Source: a virus
Direction: 5' to 3' (one strand)
Length of the DNA: 61,118 nt
Virus record (IMG/VR): IMGVR_UViG_3300024264_000034
Span: 1-61,118 of that record
Shown here piece after piece: positions 36,698 to 47,085 of the stretch. Position 1 is the stretch's first letter, and each line of letters begins with the position of its first letter. A program made the position numbers and the translations under genes. The notes below the pieces were generated by a model. That model did not search any database. It was given only the letters and a program-made list of their open reading frames with translations, and was not told the DNA's origin.

Positions 36698-38807
36698 TGA
36701 TACAATCATATACAAATGTTAATACACCTCTCTCTGTACAAATTAAATCAATAATAGGTAAAGAGCTTATTTGTGAATTAGGTATTGTCGCTGCTAATTT
36801 ACCAAACGATCCATTATTAAGTCTGCTTGGTGCATCAGTGTATATTTTTATATCTCTTGATCCTAAAAGCGGAACATTATTAAATGTTAATCTAATAGTT
36901 TGTCCTGTTCTCCATTGAACAGCGGTATCATCAATATAAATAGAAAGATCGCCATTTGCTTGATTAATCGTATCTAATCTTAGCATATTAGTATATGTTC
37001 CTAGTGTTGTAAATACCTCTGGGTTAACAACATTAAGATTCAGTGGAGCTGCTGTTGTAATTTGAACATCGCTGCTATCAAAAGGAACCATAAAGTTATA
37101 TGCTTGGACATTATTTGATATTTGAATTTGGTTAGGAGTATTAGTATTTACTGCTATACCTTCACCTTGTCTAACCACATCAGTATTATATTGTAAAGTT
37201 TGGGAAACGTCTCCATTAGCTAATGCCTGAATTTCATCGGAATTTTTAGCAATTAAATCTAATAAGGTAGTACTACTTGCAAATGCCAATGATGCATTAT
37301 CAATTTGTATTTGTAAATTATTAATTTGTGATTGTAAAAAAGCAGATGTACTAACTGAATTTAATGTATTTTCAACTGCATTTAATCTAGTCTGTATATC
37401 AGTTAATTCTACTTGTTGTGTTTGGAAAATTTGAGCAGACGCTTGAAGTTGAGCAGATGCATCTGAAAATAGCCCCATTGAAAAAGTATTGTAATCATTT
37501 ACAATTGTATCAATACCTGCACTACCAGGAGAAGCATCAAATCTTAAATTTATTTTAAATCCATAGCTATTACCATTTTGCCCAGTTACTAAATTAGGTT
37601 TATATTTTGGGTATCTTTGAATATATCCACCGTCGGTAGTTGGTGTCACATTATCTAATAATAAAATACCGTATAAATTAGTTTTTGTTTTAGATGAATC
37701 ACTTAAGTCCACCATATCATAATAAACAGCTACTGCATTAAATTCAAAAGATTCAGCTAAATCAGTCCCATTAAATTGTGGTATTGTACTTATCGTAGCA
37801 TCCTTTACAATTTGCTCATAATCATTAGGATTAAAATCTACACTAATTCCATCTAACTCACTCCTTACATATGCTGAACCAGAAAACCCTGACGGGTTAT
37901 TATAATCAGCTGGATATTTTCTAATATTTGCATTAAGAACGCTAGTAAATGTATTAGGTTCTGTAAAATATGAATCAACCGTATTTGGTGGTGTAGCCTC
38001 GTCCATCCAATTAGCATCTGGGTCCGTATAACCTGCAGGCCCTGCACCTTGTAATGGTTGATCATAATCATACCAAGCTAAAATATCTAAACCTTGTGGG
38101 TGGACTGTTGCTGTATTTCTACCCATTATATACTCGCTTGTACCTTGTATTTTTAATGATGGTTGATAGTTATTATCAGATACTGAATCAAAGAGGATTG
38201 TAGGTGTTCTACCCACTTCTGTCGGTACATTAATATATAATTCTGTATAAGCTTCTCCGGCTTTATCTACATTATTTACAATATCAATTTCACCAATATA
38301 TCTAACAACCCTTCTATACTGTCTAGTTCCAGACGTTACCTCATCCTCCTCGACAAATCTCGGTGTAGTAATACCGTTGGCTTTTTCTAGTGGTGTGGCT
38401 TCTCTAAACCTCATTGCACCAGTTTCTTTTAACCATTTAAAAAATACTCTCTCAGTAACAGTTAAATTTGTAGTATTATCATATGATGAGTCGCTAATAA
38501 TGAGTTCTTCTAAATTCAGCGCGTAATTTTGAAGACTCTCAGTAAAGTTAACATTAGGATCACCTTTTAATCCACCGCTCCAAATTGCACCATCTATAGT
38601 ATCAAACTGCATATAGTTTTGGTATTGGCTAAATGTTGTTGGATCTAATCTATCCATATCTGGAAGATTAAGAAGCACAAACTTAGAAAAGACTAATTTA
38701 AGCTCGTCATTATTAAGAGTTCTAGATAAGTCTTTAGCAGAAGAAGAGAACGTATAAAACGATCCCCCATCTGCTTGTGGAGTTCTGATTAAGGGCGTTG
38801 TTGCCAT
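36693..38807 (-). CDS. Baseplate/tail structural protein
   Basis: A 704-residue protein. The N-terminal third is mixed (LNNDELKLVFSKFVLLNLPD, YRRVVRYIGEIDI). Residues about 445-540 are helical with coiled-coil character (QLQASAQIFQTQQVELTDIQ, LQSQINNLQIQIDN). The C-terminal 130 residues are beta-rich. This head, coil, beta-tip layout is common in trimeric baseplate or short-fibre proteins. The family is not recognised. It follows the 216-aa small fibre-like gene in the operon. Confidence 0.6.
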   Translation of the reverse strand: MATTPLIRTPQADGGSFYTFSSSAKDLSRTLNNDELKLVFSKFVLLNLPDMDRLDPTTFSQYQNYMQFDTIDGAIWSGGLKGDPNVNFTESLQNYALNLEELIISDSSYDNTTNLTVTERVFFKWLKETGAMRFREATPLEKANGITTPRFVEEDEVTSGTRQYRRVVRYIGEIDIVNNVDKAGEAYTELYINVPTEVGRTPTILFDSVSDNNYQPSLKIQGTSEYIMGRNTATVHPQGLDILAWYDYDQPLQGAGPAGYTDPDANWMDEATPPNTVDSYFTEPNTFTSVLNANIRKYPADYNNPSGFSGSAYVRSELDGISVDFNPNDYEQIVKDATISTIPQFNGTDLAESFEFNAVAVYYDMVDLSDSSKTKTNLYGILLLDNVTPTTDGGYIQRYPKYKPNLVTGQNGNSYGFKINLRFDASPGSAGIDTIVNDYNTFSMGLFSDASAQLQASAQIFQTQQVELTDIQTRLNAVENTLNSVSTSAFLQSQINNLQIQIDNASLAFASSTTLLDLIAKNSDEIQALANGDVSQTLQYNTDVVRQGEGIAVNTNTPNQIQISNNVQAYNFMVPFDSSDVQITTAAPLNLNVVNPEVFTTLGTYTNMLRLDTINQANGDLSIYIDDTAVQWRTGQTIRLTFNNVPLLGSRDIKIYTDAPSRLNNGSFGKLAATIPNSQISSLPIIDLICTERGVLTFVYDCIK

Positions 38808-38829
38808 GTATAGTTTCTTTCTTTAATTA

Positions 38830-39480
38830 TTATGATAATGTATACCCTTCTCCACCGACTATAAACCAGACTGGAATGCCTGATCCATTATCAATAGCTA
38901 AAAGATGTACACTTTCGCCTACCTCATCTAAAGTAATAGTATTAGTTGCACCAGTAGTTACTATATAGTTTAAACCTGTTGGTGAAGCTATATTAACAGT
39001 ACCACTACCTTCAGTGCAAATAAAGAATATTTCTTGTCCTATACTTCCTTGGTATAATGATAATGATAAAGGGTTTGTAATATCAGTATTTCCACACCTA
39101 TTCATTGTGAAAGGTGGTATTGCTGTACTAGTTCCAACATTAATCGCCATACCTGCACCTGCTGTAGTATCATTAAGAGGTGTTGGGTTTGTATCATTTC
39201 TAAATACACCACCACCTGACATATTTAAATTACCTGTCATCTTAACATTCGTTAGAATATCAAAAGTACTAGCATTAATGTCAAGTAGTATAGTACTTAA
39301 ACCAACTCTTAATGCTTCAGATGAAAGATTATTTAGATTAGTAAGTGTACCTGCAGCAGGGGCAAAATATACCTCCATTGCATTAATCTCACTAGCAAGA
39401 ACATTAAAGTTATCATTAATAACTAACCTTGATCCGGATAAGGAATCGGTTCCTAAAATTTCTGTTACGCTGATTGCCAT
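38830..39480 (-). CDS. Small fibre/baseplate protein with shared docking N-terminus
   Basis: A 216-residue protein. Residues 4-28 (VTEILGTDSLSGSRLVINDN, then FNVL) resemble residues 4-28 of the 846-aa fibre. The rest is beta-rich and Gly/Thr/Ser-rich, with the MTGNLNMSGGGVF pattern typical of phage fibre shafts. Its C-terminus (ESVHLLAIDNGSGIPVWFIVG) looks like a small capping or adhesin domain. It lies directly downstream of the large wedge protein. It is probably a short fibre or adaptor. Confidence 0.6.
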   Translation of the reverse strand: MAISVTEILGTDSLSGSRLVINDNFNVLASEINAMEVYFAPAAGTLTNLNNLSSEALRVGLSTILLDINASTFDILTNVKMTGNLNMSGGGVFRNDTNPTPLNDTTAGAGMAINVGTSTAIPPFTMNRCGNTDITNPLSLSLYQGSIGQEIFFICTEGSGTVNIASPTGLNYIVTTGATNTITLDEVGESVHLLAIDNGSGIPVWFIVGGEGYTLS

Positions 39481-39495
39481 TTTGTTTTATTTGTT

Positions 39496-42400
39496 TTAAA
39501 TTTGTTGAGATCTTTCAATCTCTTTTATATTTAAGATATTTCTATCTTTTTTATATTTATTCCCATTCGTATCTGTAAGTTCTAATGAAATCATATACTT
39601 TCCTGGGTCTTTAAAAAGATATGTTAGATACTTGCTTTCAAAATATATATCAGCCACTGATGAGTTAGTAGTATTAGATATGATCCACTTAGGAGCATCT
39701 TTGCCAACTATTCTACATTTATCATAGACAAACATAGCCCATGTCATCGGTGGTAATACTTTACCATCATTAATAAATTTAGCAGTTCCCCAAGTAGGAT
39801 TGCTAGTTATACTTTGGCTAGATCGGTAAATTATACTTAAACAATCTACGTTCCCGCCCGATGGGTCTATTTCAAAAGGTACATAACCTGATAAGTTACT
39901 TGGTAATGCAAATATTGAATCTAATACAGTAGTATCAGGTTTTACTAATAATTTACTTATAAAATTAGTATATAGTGCATGGCCTAATGGGTTGTTAGTT
40001 GCAACATCAGAAGGATTATTTGCAGTCCATTCAGGTGATAGTGTCCCACCACTTATATACGTGGTAATAAGATTCCATTCAGCATATATTAATAAGTATA
40101 AATATTCTCTCATTAATAAAGCTCTAAATTCACCTAATGTTTGGCCAGGCTGTTGTGAATATCCTGATGTATCAAACACACCATTATTAATTGCTTCAGA
40201 CATTGCAGCATATGTTGGGCCAGATGGTGATGTTTGATTAAATACATTTGGATATGCACCAGGTAAACCAAATGTTGTTATAGTATGGAGTAAATGTTCT
40301 AATACCTCTGTAATTTGTGCCTGTGGAGTAAGACTGTCATCTTGCCAAATAAAATCAACATTTGCATTATCATCACTAGTTTGGTCCCATCCTGGTAAAG
40401 TATCTAAAGCAGGAGTATACGAACCCATACCAATAAATCCAATCTTCTGAATAGTTTTTAATGATTGCATTGATTGTAATACGGCGGCTTGCTTATCATA
40501 TATTATTCCAGTGGCACTTGGGTCTAATATCATTTCAATACATCTTGCAACTTTTTCTACAAAATTAGATTTAACAGCTGGTGCTCCACTTATTGCACCA
40601 ACCGAAACTAGTGTCATTCCATTTATTGGTAATGCTTTTTCAAACGGTGGGTAAAGATTAGTTAGTTCTATTGGCCCCCCAAAATAATCAGTACTATTAC
40701 CAGTACCTGTTGCGCAAATTCTAATTCCATTTACATCTACTATATCTACTGATTGAAAATCTCCATGCTTTCCAAAATATCTAGATACTGCCTGTACAAA
40801 CATTTCACTATTAGCAGAATTTAATACTAAGTTATAAACGTATTTATTAATAATAGGATTAGTGCTAACATTAAGCTGACTAACAGCATCTCCTAATGTA
40901 ACGGTTGCAGCATCAAAGAAATGAGTTCCTGTAACACCGTCTTTATCAACAATCTTTAAATATGTATTAGGTTTTATTTCACTGAACTGAAAAAATGCAG
41001 GCGTATCCCCAGATGTAGATGTCATATCCCACCATAAGTGGTATGCATTATTCCATGTGCATGATCTGTCATTTAAATTTTTCCATTGATAAGGGCCGCT
41101 AAAGCTAGCTTTACCATTATCCTGGTAATTTAATAATTGAAAATCTGTAGGTGTTCCAATTCCAAATGTAGCTAATATTGCATTAATTCTATCAAGTGAT
41201 TCATATAAACTAGGAGTCTCCTCTTCCCATGTTATAGAAGGTGTTATAGGCAAATCCCAAAGAGACCCATAATCTTTCCAAGTATATTTAGCTTCACTAC
41301 TCCATGTATATTTTAATTTTCTTGATTGATACCAGCCAGAATATTCGACCTCTCTTCCTTCAACACAAATAGCATCATGCTTTACTGATGATGAAATATT
41401 ATTATATAAATCAAATAATTTCATTTCAACATTATAAACACCAACATAAGGTAATGTCATAGGTAAAGTACCATACTGACCTACCGATCCTCTTATCTGA
41501 AAATAATAAGCAGGTGAAATATCAGATGCATCTTTATAAACAGTCCATTCTATTTCTGTAAAGTTGCCAGATTCTAAACCATCCCACGTAAATAATGTTT
41601 CACCAGGTAATTGTATAGTTGTAAACTGTCCTCCGCTCGCAGGGTTAGCCAATGTAAAACTTGTTCTAAATCTATTAACATCATTACCATAACCTCTAAT
41701 ACAAGGTCCTATGTCATTAGTAACCTGTGACCAATCAAACCATAACCAAGGATCTACTTGTGCAGTCTTAAATGCAGCCACCTGATTAAATATTGAAGTT
41801 GTAATTGTTTGTATAGTATCTCCTGCAATAACTGTATGTGTTGCAGACGTACCTGAAGCAGGATCACTTAAAGTATAAACATCACCAACATTTGCTCCTT
41901 GAATATTAAAATCAAAAGTAAAGAAATCATTAGCATTTGTTAATTGATCCCATGTACTATCAATATTATTCCATGTTAAATTATTAAAACTATCATTGGT
42001 TAGCGTAATTAAAGCTCCGCTCGGTACATTAGGTTGGTCTGGTAAATATTCAGATGAATAACCATCTTTATAATCTAACCCAGCCACTTTATTTAAATTA
42101 GGAGCGTATCTAGCAAAGTATGCAGCATATACACCAGCAACATCTTTTATTTGAACTGCTTGGCCAGTTTGTAATGCACCAAGCACGCTGTTTGGGTCAG
42201 GACCAATAGGAGGAGGAGGTAAAATTTGGCCAGGTACATAATTCATTATCATATTTTGTCCAACAGCAGCCCCACCACCTGCACCAGATAAAGGCGCAAC
42301 AAATGCATTACAATAATTAACTATTGCTTGTCCAACCACAGCAGCTTCATCTAAGCAAAAGGAATCAAATCTTCTTAAGTCTTCTAAATAAGTACATGTC

Positions 42401-43644
42401 GCTGGTGCAATTTTAAAATCAGTATTAATACCAGCTTTAATGGTGTTTGTATCATTCCTGCTTATTGTATTTGTAACCTCTAATAAACCAAAATAATCAG
42501 CCTCAGCCGTAATACCTTGTATATGCGCATTAAGTGGAAGATACTCGTTTTCTAGTTTTCTTTTTAAACCAAATAGCTTAATTAAAATTTCTTCAATAGT
42601 AAAATCTTGTAATTCTTCAGTTATTGGTAAATCTTCTTCTGTAAATCTATCAGGAACAATTCTGTTAATTCTATAGATGAGCTCAAACATACTTGTCTTC
42701 CTAAAGTTTTTATTAGGTAAAGTAATTTTCTTGTCATCAAATTGTGCAGTAGGAGAAAACAAATCTACTGCATTGCTTTGGATAAGCTTTCCAAATTGTG
42801 GAGAATTTGCATTTACATTTTTCCAGAATTCTCTAAGTTTTAAATTATCATATCCAAAAAATTTAATAGCATTAATTAAACCTTTATAAGATCCTATGAA
42901 TGGGTATATATTACTACCCTCCATCATAATTTCTTTACGCTTAAGATTAATCTCTACAAAATCAGGCAATGCTTCTTTTAGATTTGTATCTCTAAAAATT
43001 GTACTATCAGATGCAATAACATTATAACCCATATTTTGAGTCATAGTTCTTAATCTCTCGTCTTCATCAATACTTTCAGCGTAAACTGTAAATTCACCTA
43101 TGATAGTATTTGTACATTCATCTGTTATAATTAAAGTTCTTCTGTATGTATTTTCATCTGGTGAAGAAAATGCTATATCTACTTGAAGAGCCTCAGATTT
43201 AATTTGATCAGTTATAATAAAACCTTCAGTATCTATAGTCTGATTATTATCATATTGTAAAGGTACATTTAATTTATCTACCTTTATAAGTGGAGGTCCA
43301 TCAGGTTCCTGTACTAACGCAGACTGTGTACCAGTATTAAATTCTTTATTAAATTGAAAAAGAAATATTTCATTAGGTTGAGTTGTTTCCCAACTTATAT
43401 CCCAGTCACAATTATCCCCAGTAGCAATCTGTTCATACCCATGTGGATAACCAAACATAAATGTACCACTAGCGCTATCAATCATTTTTTGTAAAATGAA
43501 TAGCTGACCTACTTCAAATAAATCAATAGAAACCTGTGGCAAGAAAATATCACCAGTCCACTTATCAGTTGAACTGTCATATGCCATATTGTAATTCTTC
43601 CCATGCTTATCAAAGAAGTATAAATGTTGCCAATTTTTGGTCAC
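39496..43644 (-). CDS. Large baseplate wedge protein (gp7 position)
   Basis: A 1382-residue protein starting with GTG (MTKNWQHLYFF). It follows gp25, gp6 and one small gene, the place gp7 holds in T4, and like gp7 it is very large (T4 gp7 is 1032 residues). The block KRKLENEYLPLNAHIQGITAE (about 360-385) fits wedge-type proteins of T4-like phages as I remember them. The C-terminal part holds Ig/PKD-like sequence (FESKYLTYLFKDPGKYMISLE). The gp7 equivalence rests mainly on position and size. Confidence 0.6.
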   Translation of the reverse strand: MTKNWQHLYFFDKHGKNYNMAYDSSTDKWTGDIFLPQVSIDLFEVGQLFILQKMIDSASGTFMFGYPHGYEQIATGDNCDWDISWETTQPNEIFLFQFNKEFNTGTQSALVQEPDGPPLIKVDKLNVPLQYDNNQTIDTEGFIITDQIKSEALQVDIAFSSPDENTYRRTLIITDECTNTIIGEFTVYAESIDEDERLRTMTQNMGYNVIASDSTIFRDTNLKEALPDFVEINLKRKEIMMEGSNIYPFIGSYKGLINAIKFFGYDNLKLREFWKNVNANSPQFGKLIQSNAVDLFSPTAQFDDKKITLPNKNFRKTSMFELIYRINRIVPDRFTEEDLPITEELQDFTIEEILIKLFGLKRKLENEYLPLNAHIQGITAEADYFGLLEVTNTISRNDTNTIKAGINTDFKIAPATCTYLEDLRRFDSFCLDEAAVVGQAIVNYCNAFVAPLSGAGGGAAVGQNMIMNYVPGQILPPPPIGPDPNSVLGALQTGQAVQIKDVAGVYAAYFARYAPNLNKVAGLDYKDGYSSEYLPDQPNVPSGALITLTNDSFNNLTWNNIDSTWDQLTNANDFFTFDFNIQGANVGDVYTLSDPASGTSATHTVIAGDTIQTITTSIFNQVAAFKTAQVDPWLWFDWSQVTNDIGPCIRGYGNDVNRFRTSFTLANPASGGQFTTIQLPGETLFTWDGLESGNFTEIEWTVYKDASDISPAYYFQIRGSVGQYGTLPMTLPYVGVYNVEMKLFDLYNNISSSVKHDAICVEGREVEYSGWYQSRKLKYTWSSEAKYTWKDYGSLWDLPITPSITWEEETPSLYESLDRINAILATFGIGTPTDFQLLNYQDNGKASFSGPYQWKNLNDRSCTWNNAYHLWWDMTSTSGDTPAFFQFSEIKPNTYLKIVDKDGVTGTHFFDAATVTLGDAVSQLNVSTNPIINKYVYNLVLNSANSEMFVQAVSRYFGKHGDFQSVDIVDVNGIRICATGTGNSTDYFGGPIELTNLYPPFEKALPINGMTLVSVGAISGAPAVKSNFVEKVARCIEMILDPSATGIIYDKQAAVLQSMQSLKTIQKIGFIGMGSYTPALDTLPGWDQTSDDNANVDFIWQDDSLTPQAQITEVLEHLLHTITTFGLPGAYPNVFNQTSPSGPTYAAMSEAINNGVFDTSGYSQQPGQTLGEFRALLMREYLYLLIYAEWNLITTYISGGTLSPEWTANNPSDVATNNPLGHALYTNFISKLLVKPDTTVLDSIFALPSNLSGYVPFEIDPSGGNVDCLSIIYRSSQSITSNPTWGTAKFINDGKVLPPMTWAMFVYDKCRIVGKDAPKWIISNTTNSSVADIYFESKYLTYLFKDPGKYMISLELTDTNGNKYKKDRNILNIKEIERSQQI

Positions 43645-43651
43645 TGTGCTT

Positions 43652-43921
43652 TTAATTTATTTTTTGATACCATTTAGGAACTGCAAAATTAAAATAAATT
43701 CTTAGGTATTTAACTCTATTAATGTATAAAACCATTATAGGATTTAAGTAATCTTTTAGAAATGTTTTTAAATGTATATTTCTAAACATATACTTAGACA
43801 TACTGTTTTGTAATAATACTTTAGAATAATCAAATCCTGTATTTTTTAATTCCCAACCTTCTTCATATGTAGCTCTATATAAACTAGGGAATCCTGTTCT
43901 ATTATTTTTTACTGTTGCCAT
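43652..43921 (-). CDS. Small hypothetical protein between gp6 and gp7-like genes
   Basis: An 89-residue basic, aromatic-rich protein (YRATYEEGWELKN, YLRIYFNFAVPKWYQKIN). Its start sits 1 nt after the gp6 stop and its stop is 7 nt before the GTG of the wedge gene, so it is part of the wedge operon. It is unrecognised. A small wedge component or assembly factor is the simplest idea. Confidence 0.6.
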   Translation of the reverse strand: MATVKNNRTGFPSLYRATYEEGWELKNTGFDYSKVLLQNSMSKYMFRNIHLKTFLKDYLNPIMVLYINRVKYLRIYFNFAVPKWYQKIN

Positions 43922-43922
43922 T

Positions 43923-45779
43923 TTATTTTCCTTTTAATGCTTTTAGTGTTGGGTTATTTTGTAACCTTCCAGTGTTTAATCCTGCTGAGTTTGCACCAGT
44001 AGCAATTGTAGTTCCTCTGTTTCTTTTAGTGTTATTATATTTTTCTTGTTGTATTTTATTATAAAGATTATTTGCAATTGCTTCTTTATAGAATACATTA
44101 AGGGAACTTATTTTATTAGCTTCAGGTATAGGCTCATAGTAAGTACCACTTCTATCTTTCCAACCACCTCTTATAATTGCTATATCATTATTTTCAATAA
44201 TCACATCCCCAAAACTGTCTAATCCTAATTGCGGATCTTCGCCTTTCTTTAATACAATTTTTTTATTCTCAATTAGAACTCTTTGGTCAGTCACAGGATC
44301 TGTTCCATACACAGGTATAAAGTAAAAACCATCTCTTATTGCCTGCTCATTAACTTCTGATATAAAAAATACGTTTACAGAATCAATACCTTCAACGTTT
44401 TCAATTATTGAAATAATATCTGATCTAGGTATTCTATCTCTCCTATTTACATTTAAGAAGTATTCATCTAAATTTTTTCGTATTTCAATTCTTATAGAAT
44501 CTTTATCATAATTATCAAACCATCTTATTACTATATTAAGAGCATACCTTTTAATAGTCGGATCCACTATTCGAGTTTCAGCAGTAACTACTTGCCTTCC
44601 ACTTTTATTTAATATTTCATAAGTCATTTCTTTCTCTTGTGTACTCATTGTAAATTCTACCTCAGGTACACTAAAATAATCTAAATCACTTGTTAATTTT
44701 TTCTTAATGTCTGGAATTAGGAAAAGGTAAATAATATTATCATCATCTAAATATTCATCATTCTTTGTATTGTAAGCATCTATAAAAGACCAGAAATCAT
44801 ACTTACTTAAATAGTAAATATAATTATTAGGATTAGCTAACACAAATGAATTACTTGCATACGGTGCAATTAATCTAGTAAACTGAGGGTCTTCTGAATC
44901 AGAACCAAACATAGGATTTCTTGTAATATTCATTGCAAGTATTTCATTTAAATCTACCTGCTCACCTGATGAATCTGTTCCAGGGTCTATAAATTTTATA
45001 TCTAATTGCTTTCCTCCAATATTACCTGCCGAACCTCTAGTTTTAATATAAGTAACTTTTATTCTGGAACCTAGTGGTGGTGGATATCCAAATTGATTAT
45101 TTCCAAAAAATACACTTAATCCTCCATTAACGCTTGATTTAACCATTGCAGCCTTATCTCCATTATTCATATCATATATAGAATCTTCTAATTTCCATAA
45201 TTCACCATCTACAAAAACCTCTACTAAATATTCATCGGTTGGTTCTTTTGTGCTTAGATTATAACTTTGTAATGGGTTGCCGCTTCCTGTAAAGGATTGA
45301 TCCTCTTTTTCCCCTTGTATAACTTCAACATTAACAAAAGACTTATTAGTTTTATCTAATCTAATAAAGTCACTATTAAATCTTAAAAAATATTGTAATC
45401 CGTTTTGTCCAATTTGAAAAGGTAAACCGTTCATAATTTGTACGTAATCACCATTAAGAAGAGTAGCAGCACTTGTATTTAATCTTAATCCGATAATACC
45501 TCTTGCTGATATACCTCTTGTTGGGTCATGGCCAGTTAACCTAGATAAGCCATAGATAGATTCAATGTTTCTTGCCCTAGATATATTCATTTCTGTAGCA
45601 ACGGCTTCTATATAAAAGAATATCATTTCACCTAAGTTAGAAACAACAGTTAGTATTTGTCCAAACGGTGAAGCCGGCGTAAACACCTCAACTGATTGAT
45701 CATATGTACGCTGGAGATAATCAAATGAATCTTGAAATAACTCCGTGGCTTTTAATCTTGTTTTACTAAAAAATGACAT
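43923..45779 (-). CDS. 6: Baseplate wedge protein gp6 (baseplate J-like)
   Basis: A 618-residue protein, close to T4 gp6 (660). The start (FFSKTRLKATELFQDSFDYL), the segment RARNIESIYGLSRLTGHDPTR and the later IEIRKNLDEYFLNVNRRDRI and IPRSDIISIIENVEGIDSV match the baseplate-J/gp6 pattern. gp6 forms the dimeric ring that links wedges around the hub and changes shape when the sheath contracts. It lies immediately after gp25, the conserved order. The C-terminal 60 residues are basic and disordered. Confidence 0.88.
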   Translation of the reverse strand: MSFFSKTRLKATELFQDSFDYLQRTYDQSVEVFTPASPFGQILTVVSNLGEMIFFYIEAVATEMNISRARNIESIYGLSRLTGHDPTRGISARGIIGLRLNTSAATLLNGDYVQIMNGLPFQIGQNGLQYFLRFNSDFIRLDKTNKSFVNVEVIQGEKEDQSFTGSGNPLQSYNLSTKEPTDEYLVEVFVDGELWKLEDSIYDMNNGDKAAMVKSSVNGGLSVFFGNNQFGYPPPLGSRIKVTYIKTRGSAGNIGGKQLDIKFIDPGTDSSGEQVDLNEILAMNITRNPMFGSDSEDPQFTRLIAPYASNSFVLANPNNYIYYLSKYDFWSFIDAYNTKNDEYLDDDNIIYLFLIPDIKKKLTSDLDYFSVPEVEFTMSTQEKEMTYEILNKSGRQVVTAETRIVDPTIKRYALNIVIRWFDNYDKDSIRIEIRKNLDEYFLNVNRRDRIPRSDIISIIENVEGIDSVNVFFISEVNEQAIRDGFYFIPVYGTDPVTDQRVLIENKKIVLKKGEDPQLGLDSFGDVIIENNDIAIIRGGWKDRSGTYYEPIPEANKISSLNVFYKEAIANNLYNKIQQEKYNNTKRNRGTTIATGANSAGLNTGRLQNNPTLKALKGK

Positions 45780-45792
45780 TTACATTATTATT

Positions 45793-46155
45793 TTAAAAAA
45801 GAGCACCTAATACTCTCTGTTCATTTACAAATATATCAACAAGACAGCCATCCCTCTCTAATGTAGAAAAGAATGAAACTTTAGTATCTATATCAAACCC
45901 AGCCATTTGTGGTAAACAGTATGCAGTGATTTGACTATTGATATTATTTTGTATAGTGTTTTCATTTAATACTAATGAAAAAATTAATTCATCTAAATTT
46001 GCACCTATACCAGGTACTCCTAATACATCTCCTTTATTAGTAAACAGGCAGTTTTCTATTTTAAGAATTAATTGAGATAACGTATCACTAACCTCTAAAG
46101 TTTGCTCATTATACTTTGGGGCTAATGCATCTCTACTATAAATGTCTCTAATCAT
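45793..46155 (-). CDS. 25: Baseplate wedge protein gp25 (GPW/gp25 family)
   Basis: A 120-residue protein, near T4 gp25 (132). LSQLILKIENCLFTNKGDVLG and VPGIGANLDELIFS match the family's conserved helix and the turn that precedes the sheath-attachment handshake region, and NSQITAYCLPQMAGFDIDT matches the next helix-strand. gp25 anchors the first sheath ring to the wedge. A late-promoter-like box lies upstream and gp6 follows after 13 nt. Confidence 0.88.
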   Translation of the reverse strand: MIRDIYSRDALAPKYNEQTLEVSDTLSQLILKIENCLFTNKGDVLGVPGIGANLDELIFSLVLNENTIQNNINSQITAYCLPQMAGFDIDTKVSFFSTLERDGCLVDIFVNEQRVLGALF

Positions 46156-46172
46156 TGAAGAACACTAATTTT

Positions 46173-46184
46173 TTATTATATATT
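46173..46184 (-). promoter_or_regulatory. Late-promoter-like box (AATATATAATAA)
   Basis: Minus-strand AATATATAATAA 17 nt upstream of the gp25 ATG, identical to the box at 11991-12002. Confidence 0.55.
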
Positions 46185-46215
46185 CTCTTTTTATTTAATA
46201 GCTTTCAGATTATAA

Positions 46216-47079
46216 TTATCCTGTGAAAAAGTAATCAACACCTTCATCACCTTTAATTTCTTCTACAACTCTGTCAACTTCTTCTCTACCTTCAGATGAA
46301 ATCATATCATAATTAATTGTAATATTACCTGGAAGATTAAAAGAAAAAGTTCCTAAGATTCTAGAGAGTTGAATTTTAGCCATTCCTATAACATATCTTT
46401 GGAATGCTTCATCTTCAAATAAAGCACAATCAGGAATTGTAGAAAATATTTCAAATATAACTGCATTCTTAGGTAATTCTCCTTGAAATCTAAACTTTTT
46501 TGTAAGCCTATTATAAGTATATGATATTTGTGGTAATAAAACTTGTCTTGCATTATCCATAAATAATGAGTTAACAACATAGTACATTAAATTTTCACTT
46601 CCAATACCAGCACCATAAACATCATCATAAATAAATTTATCAATTGAAAAATCTACATCGTCTGCATTAAAGCTCATACTACCAAATCCACCATCTTCTC
46701 CGCTAAATCCACCAATCTCAAATACATCATTCACAGAATATACTCTAGATGGCATTTGTACTATACCTCTTGGGTTAGCCAACTGATTTTTATTTGTTAT
46801 AGTTTCATTATCTACACCAGTAGCATGTGGTACTCCTTGTTTAAAATCTGGTTTTCTTAATGCCCCTGCTGGCAATGCAATATACATTTGCTCTACACTA
46901 TCCTCGTATATTTTATAAAAATAATTCTTTGCCCTATTTATAATATTAGCCAATTCTTTTTTTGGAACTGTAAATGGAATTTGGCAAGCAATAGTTAAGT
47001 CATCGTTAATTATTTTAATTAATTCATCTAAACACGCAGCTTCTTCTGGATCATTACAATAAGTATTCTTGTTAGCCAT
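46216..47079 (-). CDS. Neck-type structural protein (gp13/gp14-like)
   Basis: A 287-residue protein. The C-terminal half (FQRYVIGMAKIQLSRILGTF, FNLPGNITINYDMISSEGREE, then VDRVVEEIKGDEGVDYFF) resembles the end of neck proteins in T4-like marine phages as I remember them, where a long helix, a LPGG-like loop and an acidic tail ending DFF/YFF recur. The N-terminal half starts with a Cys-containing helix (EEAACLDELIKIIND). The expected role is closing the head after packaging and joining it to the tail. Confidence is moderate because it rests on pattern memory. Confidence 0.55.
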   Translation of the reverse strand: MANKNTYCNDPEEAACLDELIKIINDDLTIACQIPFTVPKKELANIINRAKNYFYKIYEDSVEQMYIALPAGALRKPDFKQGVPHATGVDNETITNKNQLANPRGIVQMPSRVYSVNDVFEIGGFSGEDGGFGSMSFNADDVDFSIDKFIYDDVYGAGIGSENLMYYVVNSLFMDNARQVLLPQISYTYNRLTKKFRFQGELPKNAVIFEIFSTIPDCALFEDEAFQRYVIGMAKIQLSRILGTFSFNLPGNITINYDMISSEGREEVDRVVEEIKGDEGVDYFFTG

Positions 47080-47085
47080 ACTTTT

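Noticed and set aside
46216-47079. Assigning gp13 or gp14 precisely
   Set aside because: The similarity is to the general C-terminal pattern of neck proteins; no decisive motif separates the two.
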